From a bacterium (GTDB taxonomy: Bacteria > UBP6 > UBA1177): 35,615 bases of DNA. A program made the position numbers and the translations under genes. Within the stretch, counting starts at the first letter, position 1. Each line of letters begins with the position of its first letter. Shown in pieces: positions 25,431-34,644 of the stretch. Location: the NCBI GenBank assembly GCA_017645765.1, contig JAGCNV010000064.1, positions 1 to 35,615 of the forward strand, in the 5' to 3' direction. Below the pieces are notes generated by a model. It saw only the letters and a list, made by a program, of their open reading frames with translations. It made no database searches and was not told the origin of the DNA.

Positions 25431-26214
25431 AAAAATAGAGAAACTTCTTGAGGTTATGCGGACTCTCCGCAGCGAAAACGGATGTCCGTGGGATAAAGAA
25501 CAGACTATACAGTCGCTCAGACCTTACATCATCGAAGAGGCTTTTGAGACAGTCGAAGCACTCGACGAATTTGACAGAAATAAGCCTGAAACTCTCGCAG
25601 AACTCAAAAAAGAGCTCGGAGATCTGCTTCTGCAGGTCGTCTTCGTTTCGCAGATCGCAAGCGAAGAGGGGCTTTTCTGCTTTGAAGACGTTGCTGAGGC
25701 AATCACGGCAAAGCTCATAACAAGACACCCGCATGTTTTCGGCGACGAAAAGGTGGCTGACAGTGCTGAAGTGCTTAAAAACTGGAATCTCATCAAGAAA
25801 AACAAGGAGAGCCGCAAACATCTGCTTGACGGAATCCCAAAATCGATGCCATCGGTCCTGATTTCGCAAAGGTATGCGTCACGTGCCGCAAGTGTCGGAT
25901 TTGACTGGAAAAATGCTGAAGATACATGGAAAAAAGTCGAAGAAGAGAATGCAGAACTTGCTGAAGCTGTTCAGAGTGGAGAGGCAGACCACATCGAAGA
26001 AGAGTTCGGAGATCTCATGTTTGCGCTGGTAAACTATGGCAGAAAACTCGGGCTTGACAGTGAAAAGGCTCTCAAAAGGTGCGCAGAAAAGTTCAAAGCG
26101 CGTTTCGATGAAATGGAAAATCTCGATCCGACCTTTGTCGAAGGCGGCAAACCGCTTGAAGAGCTTGAAGAGTTGTGGCTCAAAGCGAAAGCAAATTTAG
26201 GCAAAAATCTCTAA
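25420..26214 (+). CDS. mazG: Nucleoside triphosphate pyrophosphohydrolase MazG
   Basis: 264 aa. Hydrolyses (d)NTPs to monophosphates and lowers abnormal nucleotides. Two MazG repeats: the first with CPWDKEQTIQSLRPYIIEEAFE and ELKKELGDLLLQVVF, the second with KVEEENAELAEAV and IEEEFGDLMFALVN, each with EExxE and ExxD metal-binding helices. ATG 25420 lies inside the end of rppH, so the pair is co-translated. Last gene of the Lon-like block; 15 bp separate it from the converging HgdB-like gene. Confidence 0.93.
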   Translation: MKTEKIEKLLEVMRTLRSENGCPWDKEQTIQSLRPYIIEEAFETVEALDEFDRNKPETLAELKKELGDLLLQVVFVSQIASEEGLFCFEDVAEAITAKLITRHPHVFGDEKVADSAEVLKNWNLIKKNKESRKHLLDGIPKSMPSVLISQRYASRAASVGFDWKNAEDTWKKVEEENAELAEAVQSGEADHIEEEFGDLMFALVNYGRKLGLDSEKALKRCAEKFKARFDEMENLDPTFVEGGKPLEELEELWLKAKANLGKNL

Positions 26215-26229
26215 AAAATATTTGTAAAA

Positions 26230-27243
26230 TCAGATAGTTTCCAGAAAAGCCTCGATCCTTGTCGCGACACGTGCATCGATTTTGTTTGAAGGTTTATCAA
26301 ATTCCAAGGTGAGAAGCGGGATATTGAGTCCTTTGCTTTCAAGGAGTCTGCGGAGGATTATGTCCTCGAGTTGTCTGTGGCAAAAGGACTGGACGTAGTG
26401 GATTATGCCATCGACGTTGCGTTTCCGAATTTCGGCAATTGCCTTTTCGAAGCGGAACGAAGCGGAGTAGGGGTAGGTGTAGTTTGTGTACTGTTCTTCG
26501 ATTGTCGGATATTCGCCGAGCATTGCGAATTCGCGCTGGATCTCATTATAGACGACTGTTGCGTTTCTTTCTTCGAGAAATGCGTGAATGGGGACGATCG
26601 GCGGAACTCCGAGGTATGCTATTTTTTTGCGGTTTGGGTCTGCAAAACGCTTTCTACGAGCCAATTCTTTAATAAAATCATCAACTTTTGCTTCATATTT
26701 TTGGGGGTTACCGCAGAAATCAGAGGATGAAACAAGGAAAAGGTGGTTTTCTTCGCCTGTCACGCTGCCGGGATAGAGGTATGAGGTTTCGTCTATGATC
26801 TTCAGTTTGCGTCTGAGAGAGGAAAGTTCTTTCCAAGTGCGGACGCACGATGCGTAATCAGTTCCCATAAATTCAGCAAAACGGATGATTTCACTGCGCA
26901 TTTTGTCAATTTCACGGAAGTAGGGGAAGTTGAAGATAAAAGTTCTAATTCCTGTTTCGGCAGCTACAATCTGCTCTAAAACCTTTGCGTTCGAGCAGTC
27001 ACCTTCGGTTACGGCGATGAAAATGTCGATATCCTTGTTGCGTTCCGGAGAGACCAGAACCGAATAGAGACCTTTGATCCAGGCGCAGGAACTTCCCGCA
27101 AAACCTGAAAATTCAGCTTTTTCGACAAGATAGGACGGGTTAGGGTCCGAAACAAAAATGTTGTTTAAATCTAACGGTCTGTATCCTGAGGCAAGAACGA
27201 CCTCAACCGGAATCGTCGTTGTGAATGCTGCTATTTTCTGCAT
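26230..27243 (-). CDS. 2-hydroxyacyl-CoA dehydratase D-component family protein (HgdB-like)
   Basis: 337 aa. Resembles the small subunit of 2-hydroxyglutaryl-CoA dehydratases and benzoyl-CoA reductases. Cys residues likely to bind an Fe-S cluster are in AGSSCAWIKG, TEGDCSNAK and VQSFCHRQLEDI, the last being the family hallmark. The large partner subunit and the ATP-dependent activator (HgdC) are not nearby, so a classic dehydratase is unlikely; a solitary member may do another 2-electron reduction. ATG overlaps the tatD stop (TAATG), making it the distal gene of the reverse block. Family assignment fairly sure, reaction unknown. Confidence 0.75.
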   Translation of the reverse strand: MQKIAAFTTTIPVEVVLASGYRPLDLNNIFVSDPNPSYLVEKAEFSGFAGSSCAWIKGLYSVLVSPERNKDIDIFIAVTEGDCSNAKVLEQIVAAETGIRTFIFNFPYFREIDKMRSEIIRFAEFMGTDYASCVRTWKELSSLRRKLKIIDETSYLYPGSVTGEENHLFLVSSSDFCGNPQKYEAKVDDFIKELARRKRFADPNRKKIAYLGVPPIVPIHAFLEERNATVVYNEIQREFAMLGEYPTIEEQYTNYTYPYSASFRFEKAIAEIRKRNVDGIIHYVQSFCHRQLEDIILRRLLESKGLNIPLLTLEFDKPSNKIDARVATRIEAFLETI

Positions 27244-28025
27244 TAAATGTTTAAATTAAAAAATTGGTTGAAATTTTTCCTGACTTGTTTAGCCAGATCA
27301 GCTTGTTTCATATTTAAAAGATTAGCCGCAAAGTCGTAAACGTATCTGACTTTCCCCGGAGTGTTCGGTTTTCCGCGAAACGGCACCGGAGCGAGGAAAG
27401 GCGAGTCGGTTTCAAAAAACATATTGTTTATACTTGTGTGATTGAATATCTCAAGAACATCGGCGGATTTCTTGAAAGTCAGAATTCCCGAAAACGAGAT
27501 CAGCCACCCTTTTTTCAGTATTTTTTGAGCTGTTTCAAGATCGCCTGTATAGCAGTGAAAAAGCACCTTTTTATCGTCAAAACCGTATTCGTTGAGCATG
27601 TCGTAAATTTGGGCTTCGCCACATCTTCCGTGAATTAAAATGGGTTTTTGAAGTTCTATAGTTTGCTTGATCATCTTTCGAAGCATTTTTAGCTGAATTT
27701 CTTTTGGAGAAAAGTCGTAGAAAAAGTCTAATCCGACTTCCCCTATAGCAATTATATTTTCTTTATTTTTTGCTATCCATGAAATATCTGAATCAATAAA
27801 ATTTGATGATTCTTGAGGATGTATTCCAGCGGCAGCGTAGAAATTTATGTTGTTTTTTAGAAACGTTTCCTTAACACTTTGATGATACTCAAGTTCGTGT
27901 TCGCTTCCGCAGATGTCAAGCACCGTATCAACCTGATTTTCGTGGAGTTCTTCAATAATGCTCTCTAGAGAAATGTTCCGCTCTGTAACAGTCATGAAAA
28001 TATGTGCATGAGTGTCAATAAACAT
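27243..28025 (-). CDS. tatD: TatD family metal-dependent hydrolase/DNase
   Basis: 260 aa, family length. TIM-barrel amidohydrolase with two-metal site: DTHAH (H6, H8), GEVGLDFFYD, ILIHGR, LFHCYTG and ETDSPF. Members act as 3'-5' DNA exonucleases or D-aminoacyl-tRNA deacylases. AAGGAAT upstream of ATG 28025; 8 bp after ricT. TatD beside holB (delta prime) and a PSP1 protein is a recurring bacterial arrangement. Confidence 0.92.
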   Translation of the reverse strand: MFIDTHAHIFMTVTERNISLESIIEELHENQVDTVLDICGSEHELEYHQSVKETFLKNNINFYAAAGIHPQESSNFIDSDISWIAKNKENIIAIGEVGLDFFYDFSPKEIQLKMLRKMIKQTIELQKPILIHGRCGEAQIYDMLNEYGFDDKKVLFHCYTGDLETAQKILKKGWLISFSGILTFKKSADVLEIFNHTSINNMFFETDSPFLAPVPFRGKPNTPGKVRYVYDFAANLLNMKQADLAKQVRKNFNQFFNLNI

Positions 28026-28033
28026 TTTGTTTA

Positions 28034-29380
28034 TTATTCCTTATTTATATCCTGATTTTCTTTATTCTCTTTCCTTGGTGGGAATTTTTTGAAATTTTTC
28101 CTGTTCCCGTGCCAGTTCGGATTTCTTTTATTATTCGGATTGTTGGGGTTTGAGGAGTCTTTCGGAGCAGGTTTTCTGCTATTCTGAAACTGCGGTTTTT
28201 CCGGTTTTTCAGAGTTCTCGTCGGGATTTACTGACTCTCTCAAAAGCTCTTTTTCCTTGGCGACTATCGGCGTGATATTGTCGAGATCGTGGTCAGTAGA
28301 ATCGCTCTGAGGAAGGTTTATGAACCAGCCGTTATTGAATTCAAGAGCCGATTTCGGGAATGTTTTTTCCTCGGCTTTCTCTTTTTTCTCGGCGTTTTCG
28401 GGGAAGAATACCGTGATGTTCTGGCCGATGGCATTCACTTTTTTAACGTAGCCTTTGCGGTTCGAAGACCTGTCGAGAATAGCCGTTTCCTCCTGCGGAT
28501 AATCCTTTCTGAGCTTTTCGTAAGTCGCGTTTTCGTAGCCCAGACAGCAGAACAGGCGGCCGCAGATGCCGGAAATTTTGTTCGGATTGAGGCTGAAATT
28601 CTGGTCTTTCGCCATTTTTATCGAAACCGGAATGAAGTTGTGCATGTGCTTGCGGCAGCAGAGAGTTTGTCCGCACGGCCCGAGACCGCCCATGATTTTC
28701 GTTGTGTCGCGGACACCGATCTGACGCATTTCGATGCGGCGTTTGAGCTCGTAGGCAAGGCGTTTGATGAGCTCGCGGAAGTCGACTCTGCCGTTTGCCG
28801 AGAAGTAGAAGATCGCTTTCGTGTCATCGAGAGTGTATTTCACTTTGATGATTTTCATCTTGATGCCGAGCTCTTTGTTTACGCGGAGAATGACCTCTTT
28901 TGCCGACTGCGCCTTGATCTCAAGCTGTTTTTCGCGCTCGAAATCGGCCGGTTCCGCCTTCCTGACAAAGCCGTTTTTGATGAAATTTATCTTGTTCTGG
29001 TGCTTGTAATCGTCCATGCTTTTGTTGAGAACAGTGGCAAGTTCCATGCCGCGCTCGCTGTATGCCACGATGATATCGCCCTGTTTAAGCTCGTTCCCCG
29101 GATTTTTCTGTTCAGGATAGAAATACCAGTAAATTTTTCCGGCAGGCTGGAACTGGATCGCGATAACGTCTTCGAAAGCGGGATATTCGTCGGTGTAATC
29201 AAAGTAAAGCGCGTCTCCGCCGCCGAGCGGTGCGATCGGACTTCCGGCTTTCTTGTATTTAGTGTTTTCCTCGTCCTTGAAACCGTCGTCGTTCCGTTCG
29301 AGTTCCTGCAACGTCTTGAGTTCTTCCTCGGAAACATCGAGATTTCGGTCGAGTTTCGTGAATTTTCTATTGTTATCCAT
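28034..29380 (-). CDS. ricT: PSP1 domain protein, RicT (YaaT)-like
   Basis: 448 aa. The PSP1 core lies in the middle, with MGGLGPCGQTLCCRKH and KISGICGRLFCCLGYE giving the Cys cluster used by Ric proteins for Fe-S binding. In Bacillus, RicT with RicA and RicF promotes RNase Y processing and other events; RicA/F are not seen here. N-terminal extension of about 55 aa is acidic and disordered; the C-terminal 80 aa are Asn/Pro/Lys-rich and likely disordered, perhaps RNA-binding. GGAGG seven bases before ATG 29380. Sits between holB and tatD, the usual PSP1 context. Confidence 0.88.
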   Translation of the reverse strand: MDNNRKFTKLDRNLDVSEEELKTLQELERNDDGFKDEENTKYKKAGSPIAPLGGGDALYFDYTDEYPAFEDVIAIQFQPAGKIYWYFYPEQKNPGNELKQGDIIVAYSERGMELATVLNKSMDDYKHQNKINFIKNGFVRKAEPADFEREKQLEIKAQSAKEVILRVNKELGIKMKIIKVKYTLDDTKAIFYFSANGRVDFRELIKRLAYELKRRIEMRQIGVRDTTKIMGGLGPCGQTLCCRKHMHNFIPVSIKMAKDQNFSLNPNKISGICGRLFCCLGYENATYEKLRKDYPQEETAILDRSSNRKGYVKKVNAIGQNITVFFPENAEKKEKAEEKTFPKSALEFNNGWFINLPQSDSTDHDLDNITPIVAKEKELLRESVNPDENSEKPEKPQFQNSRKPAPKDSSNPNNPNNKRNPNWHGNRKNFKKFPPRKENKENQDINKE

Positions 29381-29395
29381 AAGTTATCCTCCGTT

Positions 29396-30259
29396 TTATA
29401 TTGTAAAAAAGATTGAGGCGTCAGGTGAAAAATACTGCTGGTTCGACAAAAAAACCGTTATTTTCTGCGCGACAGACGGGTTTTTCTCCCTGACGCAGAA
29501 AGCCATGATCGCAAGTCTCATCCGTGTCAGCATTTTTTTAAGGTAATCGGCTTTTTCGGCCGAGACCGAACCGAGAAGTTCCTTTGACAGAATATCGGTG
29601 TCGGTTATCTCGGCATATATTTTATTTATATTGGTTATCGAATTGAAATCGAGGTTGGAGCAAAAATATGAAAGTCTGTTCTTTTCGGCGGAAAAAATCT
29701 CGTCGCCGAGTTCGAAAGCCAAATCAGCCAAAAAAGGATAGTAATCGAAGATCTCCGAAAAACCGGCTTCCGTATTTGCGTTAGGAACGAAAATTGGGAC
29801 TGAACGCGATAGAACAGTCGGGAGAATCGAATTTCGCTTGTTTACGGCCAAAAAGAAAAACGTCCTTGCCGGAGGTTCCTCAATTTTTTTGAGGAGAGCG
29901 TTCTGTGACTGGATCGTCATCGCGGCGGCATCCCGGAAATAAACGATCCGGTTTTCGGATTCAAAAGGCGCATACTGAAGCGAGTCTTCGACGGTGTGAA
30001 CATCTTCGATTTTGATTGATCCGGAGGGGCCTTTGACGACATTGATGAAGTCGGGAAACTGTCCAGTGGAACAAAGCGAAACAAACTTTTCGTCATCGAT
30101 TTCGCGGCGCGGTTTTATAAGTTTCTTCGCAAACGAAAATATTAAAGTATCTATATTTGAGAGAGCAGGTGAATGAAAAAGGATTGTCTGCGGCAGAGAA
30201 TCTTTTTCCATGCAGGAAACAAGTTTTTCAGAGATTGCCGAAATCTGCGACGAAACCAC
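29396..30259 (-). CDS. holB: DNA polymerase III delta-prime subunit
   Basis: 287 aa. Clamp-loader subunit. Recognised by the hallmark AMTIQSQNALLKKIEEPP and the following FFLAV and ILPTVLSRS (the usual SRC is SRS). The N-terminus lacks a Walker A loop, as in nucleotide-free delta-prime subunits. The start is GTG 30259 with AAGGT upstream. It has a candidate promoter of its own (30284-30310). 15 bp from ricT. Confidence 0.85.
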   Translation of the reverse strand: MVSSQISAISEKLVSCMEKDSLPQTILFHSPALSNIDTLIFSFAKKLIKPRREIDDEKFVSLCSTGQFPDFINVVKGPSGSIKIEDVHTVEDSLQYAPFESENRIVYFRDAAAMTIQSQNALLKKIEEPPARTFFFLAVNKRNSILPTVLSRSVPIFVPNANTEAGFSEIFDYYPFLADLAFELGDEIFSAEKNRLSYFCSNLDFNSITNINKIYAEITDTDILSKELLGSVSAEKADYLKKMLTRMRLAIMAFCVREKNPSVAQKITVFLSNQQYFSPDASIFFTI

Positions 30260-30283
30260 CGTTTTTTACCTTTTTTAGTTTAC

Positions 30284-30310
30284 ATAATATATGTTATGCG
30301 AAGTTGTCAG
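30284..30310 (-). promoter_or_regulatory. Candidate internal promoter for holB-ricT-tatD
   Basis: On the reverse strand: -35 CTGACA (30305-30310), a 15-nt spacer, and -10 TATTAT (30284-30289), in the 65-bp gap between the 320-aa gene and holB. The -10 overlaps an imperfect CATAA/TTATG palindrome. Confidence 0.4.
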
Positions 30311-30324
30311 TATAAAAAGAAAAG

Positions 30325-31287
30325 TCATTTCAGATAGTTACCTATTCTCTTCATTGTGGTAAGTTTTTGCGAACCGTCTGATGCTTTTTCCTTTCCGGTT
30401 TGCATGAGCAGCGATTTCGTCTTGAAAAATTCCGGAGTCAGTCCGAAAGAAAAAATTATTTTTTTGTATTCCGGAGAACTTTTTTCAAAAATCGCGTCAG
30501 AGAGATTTTCGCAGACAATTGGATTCAAGTATCGGTCAAGATCCATTTTTCGTCCCTTAATGAAAAATACGCTGTCGAATCTTTTTTTTGCTTTTTCATT
30601 TTTAAGATGGACGTCAATGACCACATTTTCCTTTTCGGCGTAATATGTCAGATTTTTGAAATCGGTCCACATTCCGCGGGCTGTCGTTCTTTTCGGAACC
30701 CACAGAATCCTGCCGGCCGGTTTTTCGGGGATTCCGCCTAAATCGATTACGAGTTTTTCCTCTTTTTCGACTTCTTCTTCAGTCTGCTCGGCAAATTCAG
30801 CCGGAATATCGGCATAACTTGTCGTTCTGTAGACAAAACGTCCGTTCTCTTTTTCGGGATCGTTAAAAAAGCACGGAGCGGTCTTTTTCAGACTTCCGAA
30901 AGCTTCTTTTTTGTATCCTGCTTCGGCAAAAAACAGCGAAAAAAGGCTTTTTCCGCATATCGCACAGCCTGCATGAGAAAAGAAAACTATAGTCTTTGAA
31001 TGTGCGTTGTTGCAGAAGTCAATTATGCACGATGGTTTTGCCTTCTGGATGAAGCGAAGAAGCTCGAAAAACGAGTATTCGTCTTCGAACATGGCAGCTT
31101 TTCCGTTTTCAAGAGAAAACATTCTGACTCTGTTTCTGTCGCAGTCTGCCAGGTAGACCTTGCCCTGGGGATTGAACGAATCGCTTTCGCACCACTCTTT
31201 TATCTGAGCCGTCAAATCTTCATACTTATCTATTCTTGCAAGTATTACTGTGCAGAACGGAACAAGTCTTTCAGTGTTAAGTTTCAT
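30325..31287 (-). CDS. Hypothetical protein between nusB and holB
   Basis: 320 aa, not recognised. Apparently soluble, no signal peptide. The N-terminal half is alpha/beta-like with SCIIDFCNNAH, then a CX2C in HAGCAICGKSL. An acidic linker (EQTEEEVEKEEK, about 165-177) separates it from a second alpha/beta half with RILWVPKRTTARGMW and KRFDSVFFIKGRKMDLD. The start overlaps the nusB stop as ATGA, so it is coupled to nusB; a 65-bp gap with a promoter follows. Seven Cys residues, four of them between about 86 and 139, could bind metal. Function unknown. Confidence 0.75.
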   Translation of the reverse strand: MKLNTERLVPFCTVILARIDKYEDLTAQIKEWCESDSFNPQGKVYLADCDRNRVRMFSLENGKAAMFEDEYSFFELLRFIQKAKPSCIIDFCNNAHSKTIVFFSHAGCAICGKSLFSLFFAEAGYKKEAFGSLKKTAPCFFNDPEKENGRFVYRTTSYADIPAEFAEQTEEEVEKEEKLVIDLGGIPEKPAGRILWVPKRTTARGMWTDFKNLTYYAEKENVVIDVHLKNEKAKKRFDSVFFIKGRKMDLDRYLNPIVCENLSDAIFEKSSPEYKKIIFSFGLTPEFFKTKSLLMQTGKEKASDGSQKLTTMKRIGNYLK

Positions 31288-31766
31288 AATTTTTTGTTTT
31301 TAATGTCGATAATATCTGCAACTTTGTTGATGATGCCGTTGACGAACGAACTTGATTCCTTGCTGCCGAATTTCTTAGCAATATCAATAGCTTCGTTTAT
31401 CGTAGCCTTGAACGGAACTCCGTTGTTTTCGTCGATAAGTTCCGCTACCGACATTCTGAGAATATTGCGCTCGATGAGGGCGATACGCTCGATTCTCCAG
31501 TTTATCGCAGCCTCTTCAATAAGTCTTTCGATCTCTTTGAGGTTGGTTTTCACTGTAGTCAGAAGATACGTTATAAAAACGCTTTCTTCTTCGGACGACT
31601 CATTGTTGTTGTTCTGGGTTTCATTTTTATCGCTCCATTTCATCGAGGCGATGTTGAAATAAGTCAGATAAGATTCAACAGCTTCCTGTATCGTCTGATT
31701 TTTGTTGAACTCCATGCTGTAGAGAATCTGGAGCGTTTTTTCTCTTGAACGTCTTCTAAGTCCCAT
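31284..31766 (-). CDS. nusB: Transcription antitermination factor NusB
   Basis: 160 aa. RNA-binding helical protein that with NusE binds boxA of rRNA leaders. RRRSREKTLQILYSMEF at the N-terminus (Arg-rich) and ILRMSVAELIDENNGVPFKATINEAIDIAKKFG with SSSFVNGIINKV near the C-terminus are diagnostic. An Asn/Glu-rich insertion (NETQNNNNESSEEE, about 47-60) is longer than usual. It lies 12 bp after ribH, the classic ribBA-ribH-nusB order. Confidence 0.94.
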   Translation of the reverse strand: MGLRRRSREKTLQILYSMEFNKNQTIQEAVESYLTYFNIASMKWSDKNETQNNNNESSEEESVFITYLLTTVKTNLKEIERLIEEAAINWRIERIALIERNILRMSVAELIDENNGVPFKATINEAIDIAKKFGSKESSSFVNGIINKVADIIDIKNKKL

Positions 31767-31778
31767 AACTTTTCCCGC

Positions 31779-32243
31779 TTATTTCAATTTATCTGATAAA
31801 TTAAGCATCTCTATTGCTGCAAGCGCCGCGTCGAACCCTTTGTTGCCCGCTTTTGTTCCAGCTCTCTCGATCCCCTGCTCGATTGAATCGACCGTGAGAA
31901 CGCCGAAAGACATGTAAACGCCTGTTTCAAGCGAAGCCTGAGCGATTCCCTTGCTCGTTTCGGCCGCGATAAAGTCAAAATGCGGTGTGCTGCCGCGGAT
32001 GATGACGCCGAGACAAACTATCGCGTCGTATTTTTTGGAAAGAGCCGCTTTTTTTGCCGCGAAAGGAATTTCAAAAGCGCCTGGAACTTTGATCACTTCA
32101 ACGCTTTCAGCATAGTGACGCTCGAGGCAGTCGATCGCACCTTTCAGAAGCGATTCCGAAAGAAGGCTGTTGAATCTCGAAACGATTACCGCGAATTTTT
32201 TCCCTTTTGCGCTAAGATCGCCTGAAAAAGTTTTTACTTCCAT
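31779..32243 (-). CDS. ribH: 6,7-dimethyl-8-ribityllumazine synthase
   Basis: 154 aa, standard length. Condenses the ribityl-pyrimidine with dihydroxybutanone phosphate, the penultimate step to riboflavin. Conserved: [43 protein letters not shown] (catalytic His), [23 protein letters not shown] before ATG 32243; 14 bp after ribBA. Confidence 0.96.
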   Translation of the reverse strand: MEVKTFSGDLSAKGKKFAVIVSRFNSLLSESLLKGAIDCLERHYAESVEVIKVPGAFEIPFAAKKAALSKKYDAIVCLGVIIRGSTPHFDFIAAETSKGIAQASLETGVYMSFGVLTVDSIEQGIERAGTKAGNKGFDAALAAIEMLNLSDKLK

Positions 32244-32257
32244 TTCAATCTCCGTAG

Positions 32258-33496
32258 TTAATTCTTTTTATCTGACGTGAAAATTGTATGTCCCATCTTT
32301 TTTTGTTTGGTTTCAAGATATCTTCTGTTCTCTTTCTGCACGCCGCAGACATTCGGAACATGCTCGGTTATTTCAAGTCCGTAGCCGGTCAAACCTTTGA
32401 TTTTCTTGGGATTATTGGTGAGAAGTCTGATTTTTTTGACGCCGATTTCAGACAAGATCTGAGCTCCGATGCCGTAATCTCTGAGGTCAGCCGGGAAACC
32501 GAGCGCGATATTCGCTTCGACCGTGTCCAGACCTTCGTCCTGAAGATGGTAAGCTTTGATCTTGTTTCCGAGACCTATACCCCTGCCCTCCTGGCGCAGA
32601 TAAAGGATGACACCCCTGCCCTCAGCCTTGATGAGTTCCATCGCGTTCTGAAGCTGGTATCCGCAGTCGCAGCGGATGCTTCCCAGAGCGTCGCCTGTCA
32701 GACATTCCGAGTGGACTCTCGTGAGGACCGGTTTTCCGTCGGCGATGTCGCCTTTTATCAGAGCGACATGCTCGAGACCGTCAAGTTTGTTGCGAAAAAC
32801 TTTGATCTTGAATTCACCGCCCCAGCGTGTCGGGAGGACCGCGTCCGCGACCTGCTCGATCAGAGACTCGGTCATAAGCCTGTAAGCGATGATATTTTCT
32901 ATCGTAAGGATCGGGAAATCATACTTTTTTGCGATTTCGATAAGCTGCGGCATCCTCGCCATCGTGCCGTCGTCGTTGATTATTTCAATTAGTGCGCCTG
33001 CCGGTTTGAGCCCAGCGAGCTTGGCCAGATCTACTGTCGCTTCGGTGTGCCCTGCTCTCACAAGAACTCCGCCGTTTCTTGCTCGAAGCGGATTGATGTG
33101 ACCGGGCCTGCCCAAGTCTTCGGGACGGGTCGATTCGTCTGCAAGAGCGCGGATCGTCGAAGCTCTGTCAAACATCGAAACGCCTGTCGTGCAACCGTGT
33201 CCGAGCAGATCCACTGTTACCGTGAAAGGAGTTCCGAGGAGCGAAGTATTGTTATTCACCTGCATTTCAAGACCTAAAGCCTTGCAGCGTTCCTCGGTTA
33301 TTGTCGTGCAGAGAACTCCGCGGCCGTTCTTTATCATAAAATTGACAGTTTCAGGGGTTATTTTTTCTGCCGCGACAACAAAATCGCCTTCATTCTCGCG
33401 GTTTTCGTCATCGACAACTATTACGATCCCGCCGTTTCTGAACTGCTCGACGGCTCTTTCAACATTCTTTTTTACATTTTCGGAATCAACACTCAC
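32258..33496 (-). CDS. ribBA: Bifunctional DHBP synthase / GTP cyclohydrolase II
   Basis: 412 aa, typical fusion length. N-terminal RibB domain (about 1-205): [27 protein letters not shown] and [20 protein letters not shown], making dihydroxybutanone phosphate from ribulose-5-phosphate. C-terminal RibA domain: [18 protein letters not shown] (three zinc Cys), [10 protein letters not shown] and DYGIGAQIL, opening GTP. Together they supply both riboflavin precursors. GTG 33496 follows AAGGAG by seven bases. ribD and ribE are not in the window. No FMN riboswitch is recognisable in the 140-bp leader, which instead holds an inverted repeat. Confidence 0.95.
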   Translation of the reverse strand: MSVDSENVKKNVERAVEQFRNGGIVIVVDDENRENEGDFVVAAEKITPETVNFMIKNGRGVLCTTITEERCKALGLEMQVNNNTSLLGTPFTVTVDLLGHGCTTGVSMFDRASTIRALADESTRPEDLGRPGHINPLRARNGGVLVRAGHTEATVDLAKLAGLKPAGALIEIINDDGTMARMPQLIEIAKKYDFPILTIENIIAYRLMTESLIEQVADAVLPTRWGGEFKIKVFRNKLDGLEHVALIKGDIADGKPVLTRVHSECLTGDALGSIRCDCGYQLQNAMELIKAEGRGVILYLRQEGRGIGLGNKIKAYHLQDEGLDTVEANIALGFPADLRDYGIGAQILSEIGVKKIRLLTNNPKKIKGLTGYGLEITEHVPNVCGVQKENRRYLETKQKKMGHTIFTSDKKN

Positions 33497-33525
33497 TTGA
33501 GATCTCCTTATACAATACTAATACG

Positions 33526-33539
33526 CGGGATAAATCCCG
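33526..33539. promoter_or_regulatory. Inverted repeat in the ribBA leader
   Basis: CGGGAT and ATCCCG flank an AA centre, 30 bp before the ribBA GTG start. It may be an operator, or a short RNA hairpin close to the SD. Elsewhere in 33497-33636 AATATCGCG occurs twice on the reverse strand; no clear terminator for the upstream lipoprotein gene is seen. Confidence 0.5.
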
Positions 33540-33636
33540 TTTAGTGCGCTTTCCTACACCAACTCCGCGATATTGTCCAGTTTTAACAGCATTTTTCGCG
33601 ATATTTTCTTAAAAATCAGACAAACAGCTTTGCTTT

Positions 33637-34560
33637 TTATTTCAGAGCATTGGTATTGACTATAACAAAATTAAAAATGCCGTAATTCGGATCAGGCATT
33701 TCACTCTCCTCCCTGTGGTAAAGCTTGTGATCCGGATCATCAGGACTTATGGTTTCGCTGCCGTAAACATAATATTCGTAACCTTCAGAATCCACGACCT
33801 GACCGTTGCTTACGAGCACAGGCGCATTTTCTCCGATCGTAAATTCAACAGGAGGATAGTAGACATAATCGTAATAAGGTTCATCCATCCACGATTCGTT
33901 CGTTTCAATACAAACATTTTCACAGGTCGGTATTATTTTCAGATCGGCTTTAATTTCCGGGGCCAGTTCGCTTATCCATGTCCCGTTTTTCACGGCAGCT
34001 AACAGAGTGCCGTCTTTGAGTCTTGCAACAGAACAGGTACCTGTCGGCTCGGAGCAGGATTTTGCAACGATCTCTCTTTCCAAAGGAAAAGCTTCAAAAA
34101 GCTCTTTGTCATAATCACGAAATTCAATAGAGCATCTGCCTTCACCGCATTCTCCGGAAAGAATGCACTTGTTCTCATCGTCACAAGAGACGTTATCGAC
34201 TTTGAAAGAGTCGCATCCGCAATTGATTTCGACATGTCTTGTCGGGTCGTCTTTTATACGGTAGCGGCATCCTTCTCCGCCGAGAGTTTCCTTCGATTCC
34301 TGAGTGCAGATCAGACTATCCTGATTCACCTCTTCGTCAGTTGTTTCCTGATTTTCAATATTTTCAGAATCGCCGTCAGTCGGCTCGGCATCGTCAGTCG
34401 GCTCGGTATTTGAACTGTCTACATCCTCTGTTTCCTGATTTTCTGCTATGTCACTATTAGTTTTTTCCGGCTCCTGCTCCGTTTTGCTCTCCTTCTTGTC
34501 TCCGCAGGCAACAAAAAGAAAAAGTGCAGCAACCAGCGCCAATAACAACGATTTTTTCAT
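33637..34560 (-). CDS. Cys-containing lipoprotein with acidic Glu/Asp/Thr linker
   Basis: 307 aa. Signal peptide and lipobox FVACG (C19), then a disordered acidic linker (about 20-85) with tandem EPTDDAEPTDGD, encoded by a short direct repeat near 34370-34410. Then a Cys-rich globular part (INCGCDSFKVDNVSCDD, CILSGECGEGRCSIEF, SCSEPTGTCSV) and a beta-rich C-terminus. The start is ATG 34560 with GGAGG 5 bases upstream; the frame extends four codons further. Architecture matches the lipoprotein at 133: signal peptide, low-complexity acidic linker, Cys-rich modules. Function unknown; likely outer-membrane or surface. Confidence 0.8.
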   Translation of the reverse strand: MKKSLLLALVAALFLFVACGDKKESKTEQEPEKTNSDIAENQETEDVDSSNTEPTDDAEPTDGDSENIENQETTDEEVNQDSLICTQESKETLGGEGCRYRIKDDPTRHVEINCGCDSFKVDNVSCDDENKCILSGECGEGRCSIEFRDYDKELFEAFPLEREIVAKSCSEPTGTCSVARLKDGTLLAAVKNGTWISELAPEIKADLKIIPTCENVCIETNESWMDEPYYDYVYYPPVEFTIGENAPVLVSNGQVVDSEGYEYYVYGSETISPDDPDHKLYHREESEMPDPNYGIFNFVIVNTNALK

Positions 34561-34644
34561 AATAACCTCCAAAAGTTAAAAAACCGAACAAACATATATT
34601 TAGTTACACAAAGTGCCAATTTTTCTGACTCAAAACAAAAATTT

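Noticed and set aside
28289-29416. 375-codon forward ORF opposite ricT
   Set aside because: Shadow of the PSP1 gene, whose reverse frame has clear conserved Cys motifs and a GGAGG start.
29396-30259. Missing Walker A loop in HolB as a defect
   Set aside because: Delta-prime subunits often lack a functional nucleotide site, so it is expected.
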